From Tetragonia tetragonoides (lineage: Eukaryota; Streptophyta; Magnoliopsida; Caryophyllales; Aizoaceae), in the NCBI GenBank assembly GCA_038025085.1, contig CM076151.1:6765501-6829500 (forward strand): a stretch of DNA of 64,000 bases, written 5' to 3'. Shown here in pieces: positions 61,301-64,000 of the stretch. The position numbers and the translations under genes were made by a program. Under the pieces are notes generated by a model. That model saw only the letters and a program-made list of their open reading frames with translations, searched no databases and was not told the origin of the DNA. Numbering within the stretch: position 1 is the first letter of the stretch; the number at the start of each line of letters is the position of its first letter.

Positions 61301-63189
61301 TTAATTAAGCGAGCGAAATGCATAACAGTGGAACAATTTTATTAAAACAGGAGTATTGTGAACAAATTGAAAAACAGGAGTATTAAAACCGTTTATCACC
61401 CGATCCATCCGTTTAAACCGCGGATGACGGATGGAGCGGATTAGGATTGGATGGTTCGCGGGTGACGGATGGAGCGGATGGAGCGGATGGATTTCGCGGA
61501 TGGAGCGGATGATGGTCCACCCGACCCGAATCCGATCCATTTACATCCCCGCACACCCCATAAGATACGACCCCCTCACTATTCGTAAGAACATGGTGGC
61601 CTACCTTTTTTGGTTATTGCAAACAGAATATGCTCACTAATATAACAAAGAAAACTACTGAGAAAGCATCCAGCATCCTCAAAGATGATTACACAGAATA
61701 AAAAAGACCCAGTAGTACAGGTATTTGTTACTAAGAGCATATATTTTTTGAGGACTCCTAAGAGATTAACTGATAACCAATTAACAAAAAATTACTCAAT
61801 TGCTCCACTCAAAATAGCACCTTCCCCTCAAGACAGAGTCGTCGTTAGTTAATGCTCCTTAATCTACCTAAGAAGTTGGTCCAAACCGTGAAAGAGTTCC
61901 AATTTTTAATTCAATGCAACAGCAGGTAAACTAAGAGGAATTAGAGAGAATGGCAGAACGACCAAAATACCTTCAAGACAAATATAGTAGAAAAGAGCCT
62001 TAATTACTTTAATTCAATGGTGACTGAGAAGTAAATAGTTCCACCCAATTATGGGAATAAACAATACACATCAACAAAGAAAATTTGAATCCCCAAATCC
62101 CAGACAATACTTCAACTCATAAGATGACACAAGGAGTTTCAATGATCTGCCAAAACTAGTCTACAAACAATTGAATAATCAGGTGTGTTGACAAGAGGCT
62201 TATTGAACAAAAGTACAACTGGCAACCTTCCTCATTTATCTCCTAACATGCTGATTAGGTAGGAGGACCTGGCAGGACCAGCCCCATCCTCATCCAAACT
62301 TGTCTCCTCCTATCAACACATAAAAGGCATAAAGGCAACAAGCCTAAGCTCACTTAACAGACCCAAAGGCTCAAGCTCAATCAGCAGGCCTAAAGGCCTC
62401 TTAGGTCACCCAATCAGCATGGGGCCACATGGTGTAGGATCATTGAGTGAGGTAACTTATTTTCTCTCCACCATCTCTTTACTTTCTCTCTCTACTGACC
62501 ACACCAGTACGACCTCATACTAATTTGAGGCTCAGAGGGGTTCTCCTCGTTCACTTCCGAGGGCCGAATTGCCAGAACACAATGGACTATAGCTAACCGA
62601 AAAAGCTCCGCTCTCCACCCCAAAGACATGCATTAAAAACTCAGAAGAATATTTAAGCAGCATTATGCAAGAAAGAAGTAAACTGCTTTACGAATATATT
62701 ATCCATATCACTTAAGAAAACACGTGAGATGGACAAGCATTAAATGATTGCTCAGTGACAACATTTGTAGGGTAGTTAAGTAGAAGCAACAAGTACGAAA
62801 AGATTTTCCACACAGTATATGCTTTGATTTAGATAAACAACTAGAACCAACTCATGAAGAGTGTTTTTGGTGGATACTCAATATAAAATTCTGTAAGTTA
62901 TGCAATAATCGCAAGAATCATTTCACAAAGCCATGTACCATACAAGCTGATTTATTACGTGTTAAATGGATCCTGTGATATCATATCCAATTATTCAACT
63001 AACCTTCTGAACTTCCACTTTGCTGCAGCAGGAACTTCAACAGGTGGCAAAGCCTCTTGCTTCCACCCAGTTAAAGCATCAAAAGTATTGAAATGAACCT
63101 TAGTGCCAGTAGCTATGTGTTTAAGAATTAACGAACTATTCCCAAAAATCATCTCTGGCAAGTGAGATGTATGAAGTTTCTCTTCCCAC
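49378..63189 (-). CDS. TIP41L: TIP41-like protein (TOR/PP2A pathway), 5' end outside the window
   Basis: Seven exons on the minus strand join in phase to 242 residues: 63189-63004, 57791-57701, 57461-57351, 50295-50236, 50125-50084, 49886-49758, 49488-49378. The TIP41 family core is intact: WEEKLHTSHLPEMIFG, ALPPVEVPAAAKWKF, KPFEEVILDYDYTFTTPYCG, ILFYDEVVLYEDELADSGVS, MPSGWFLLLRFW, LRVDGVLMRLRDTR and ISQRLPIIM. About 40 N-terminal residues are expected to lie beyond 64000, as the first exon seen starts mid-codon. TIP41 proteins bind PP2A-type phosphatase subunits and tune TOR signalling. A cytosolic role is expected from the family. Two introns are inflated by mobile or satellite DNA (7.1 kb at 50296-57350, 5.2 kb at 57792-63003). 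In spite of that, every exon is open and every splice site is canonical, so I take it as functional. Confidence 0.92.
49952..49970. repeat. Poly-G tract in a TIP41-like intron
   Basis: A run of about 19 bases is nearly all G. Similar runs occur near 11200 and 58783. Their exact lengths are uncertain because such tracts are prone to sequencing error. Confidence 0.6.
51030..55600 (-). repeat. Satellite array 2, about 14-15 ~310-bp monomers, inside a TIP41-like intron
   Basis: TTACACCAGTGTCCCGTAAA-type motifs recur at 51067, 51377, 51692, 51991, 52303, 52612, 52913, 53223, 53537 and 53849, a spacing of 299-315 bp. Less regular copies continue to about 55290. Other constants are CCTAGGGGTGTTCCG, AAAATATCCACCTTCGTTCC, GGTCTATCATGACCCTAGAG and GGGACATCCGGATCCCCGAA. 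The reverse complement matches array 1. Repeated frames here give similar peptides (KRPSKPIRDRISD) from each monomer and are not genes. Confidence 0.9.
55601..56740. other. TIP41-like intron sequence beyond the satellite
   Basis: It begins with a short local repeat of GGGACATGGGCGCTGG-like words (55585-55650). A fragment at 56403-56480 (TATGCAGCCTTACCCCCTCC, then AGGCTGTTTCC) matches the RTE LINE tail family. The rest shows nothing recognisable. Confidence 0.4.
56749..57007. mobile_element. hAT-like MITE
   Basis: The left end GTGTTTGGCCTAGCTTC, followed by CAGCTTCTCC, is matched in reverse at the right by GGAGAAGCTG, then GAAGCTTGGCCAAACAGCCC. The AGGGGCTGTTTGGCC-type terminus is typical of small hAT-derived MITEs in plants. 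The arms are about 45-55 bp. I could not see a clean 8-bp duplication, only a partial one. Confidence 0.6.
58150..58560 (-). mobile_element. L1-type LINE 3' fragment with RNase H remnant
   Basis: The minus strand encodes an RNase H-like tail in two frames: AELFAFKQAFIQLKDHLSW and IQFESDSCNIVGW, then after a frameshift near 58440 KRPWDHWHLFRERD and VVRGTNSEADQLAKAGVSRE. A 3' region ends in a poly-A tail (T-rich at 58152-58165 on plus). It is a dead, 5'-truncated copy in an intron of the TIP41-like gene. Confidence 0.65.
58862..58869. repeat. Left target-site duplication of the hAT-like element
   Basis: GGCACACC here compares with CGCACACC at 61550-61557, seven of eight bases. Eight base pairs is the hAT duplication length. 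Confidence 0.6.
58870..61549. mobile_element. Non-autonomous hAT-like element (~2.7 kb) with a captured LRR exon
   Basis: The left end TAGGGATGTAAATGGA and the right end TCCATTTACATCCC are inverted copies. An imperfect 8-bp duplication flanks them. Both subterminal regions are dense in GGATGGAGCGGATG-like words (58960-59050 and 61390-61530). There is no transposase. Inside are tandem duplications at 59111-59216 (48-bp section copied at a 58-bp offset), a 20-bp repeat at 59331-59390, an (AT)n run near 59066-59084, and an exon of a receptor-kinase gene at 60568-60639. Leader-like CT-rich sequence near 59120 suggests that more than the exon may be host-derived. The element lies in a TIP41-like intron. 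Confidence 0.75.
60568..60639 (+). pseudogene. Captured 72-bp leucine-rich-repeat exon (LRR receptor-like kinase fragment)
   Basis: Exactly 72 bases lie between TATGTAG and GTAAGT. Read in phase 1 they encode GFGTNNFSGPLPPEIGNLRK and then LEQL. LRR exons of plant receptor kinases are typically 72 bp in this phase, one repeat each. The wording (NNFSGPLPPEIGNL) fits the LRR-VIII-2 group (At1g56140-like). No neighbouring LRR exon or kinase sequence is visible, so it is an isolated fragment. Confidence 0.75.
61558..63000. other. Remainder of the TIP41-like intron
   Basis: AT-rich intron sequence. A C-rich patch at 62250-62600 looks foreign but has no ends or domain that I can identify. Confidence 0.4.
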
Positions 63190-64000
63190 CTGCAATCATG
63201 CAAAATAGTAATAGAAAATAGTTATATAAGACAGAGAAACAAGTTTCATGCAATAATCGCTTCTAGTACTACAATGTGCAACATATAATGATTCTTAAGT
63301 CCGCTAGTTAAGCTTCTGAGCAATGATAATTGAAACATGAGGTAGAATTAGCTCAAAAATCAAAACGGCTATAAGATTGATAAGTATAAAAACAAAATTG
63401 TTGAATATTACAACCTCCAAATATGAAGTAACTTAAATTTGAAAAATATAACAAAGTTCACTAACAGTTAGAACAATGTTCACAACTATAGCAATTAAAT
63501 GAGGAGTATGAAAGTGTAGGAGAAAATCAAAACTAAGCCAACCGAGCTTTAACCAAGAGGATCATCTAATGTAACACTCCTAGTCCAACATTGGAAGACA
63601 ATGAAGAATGTGATGAGTTTATAAGAGATCAAACCCCTCTACCACAGAAACAAAGTCTTCCCTTTCCAGAATGAAGTTTGACTTGCGTCTATAAGAGATC
63701 AAAATCCCCTAAAATGTTGCTGAAGTGTTTGGCTGGAGTCTACATCTACACTCCCCACCCTAGAGATAGCATCTGAATAGGGTTGGTTCAGTAAATACTT
63801 ATGTTTCATTACCCATCGATTGAGTAAGTGCAAGATCTTGAACTGTGAAGACACTATAAAGCCAAAACTGCAATCCTAAATTGACAGAAATTGTGCTACT
63901 TTTTGTGCCTTATTTTCTTATTTTCTTTTCCTGAAGAGCATACTTAAACATTTGGGTGCACCGTGTACCCAACAGCGGAAGTACAAGCCTTAGGCTTGCT
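63190..64000. other. Intron of the TIP41-like gene running to the window edge
   Basis: No sequence encoding the expected TIP41 N-terminus is recognisable, so the first exon(s) should be beyond 64000. A repeat of TATAAGAGATCAAA (63620 and 63690) hints at further transposon debris. Confidence 0.4.

Overview
This is a stretch of plant nuclear genome, almost certainly from a eudicot. It is AT-rich, its genes carry introns with GT-AG borders, the recognisable proteins are plant-type, and mobile DNA fills most of the space. I cannot name the species. Seven host genes can be supported: a zf-GRF protein (5-1152, +), a GH95 alpha-L-fucosidase (3399-7733, +), a TCF25/Rqc1-family protein (12446-8824, -), a NUCLEAR FUSION DEFECTIVE 6-like protein (30651-31723, +, with a probable distant alternative last exon at 37023), a single-finger C2H2/EAR repressor (46495-47049, +), and a TIP41-like gene (63189-49378, -) that runs off the right edge. 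A small tRNA-derived SINE lies at about 1.7 kb. The host genes are unrelated in function and do not form a cluster.

The dominant insertion is a Mutator-like element (MULE) of about 13.4 kb at 17037-30471. An exact 9-bp direct repeat (AGGATTTAA) flanks it at 17028-17036 and 30472-30480. It carries two convergent genes: a FAR1/MULE transposase on + (17269-21876) and a ULP1-like C48 protease gene on - (29964-23602). This layout matches Kaonashi-type MULEs. Both genes are broken, the transposase by one nonsense codon and the protease by several nonsense codons plus a frameshift. Introns and spacers inside the element are packed with a GTTCAT-centred repeat that keeps one orientation across both genes. 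The right end of the element lies about 170 bp upstream of the NFD6-like start codon.

The NFD6-like region (31.7-37 kb) looks like a long intron invaded by a 5'-truncated RTE-type LINE (33838-35150, -) and two related palindromic elements on either side of it. Two tandem arrays of one satellite family, with a monomer of about 310 bp, occur in opposite orientation. One is at 41.47-44.22 kb in intergenic DNA. The other is at 51.03-55.6 kb, inside an intron of the TIP41-like gene. The next intron of that gene holds an L1-type LINE 3' fragment and a non-autonomous hAT-like element (58870-61549) that carries a perfect 72-bp leucine-rich-repeat exon of a receptor-kinase gene.

All exon borders given here come from reading frame, phase and splice consensus by eye, with no transcript evidence.
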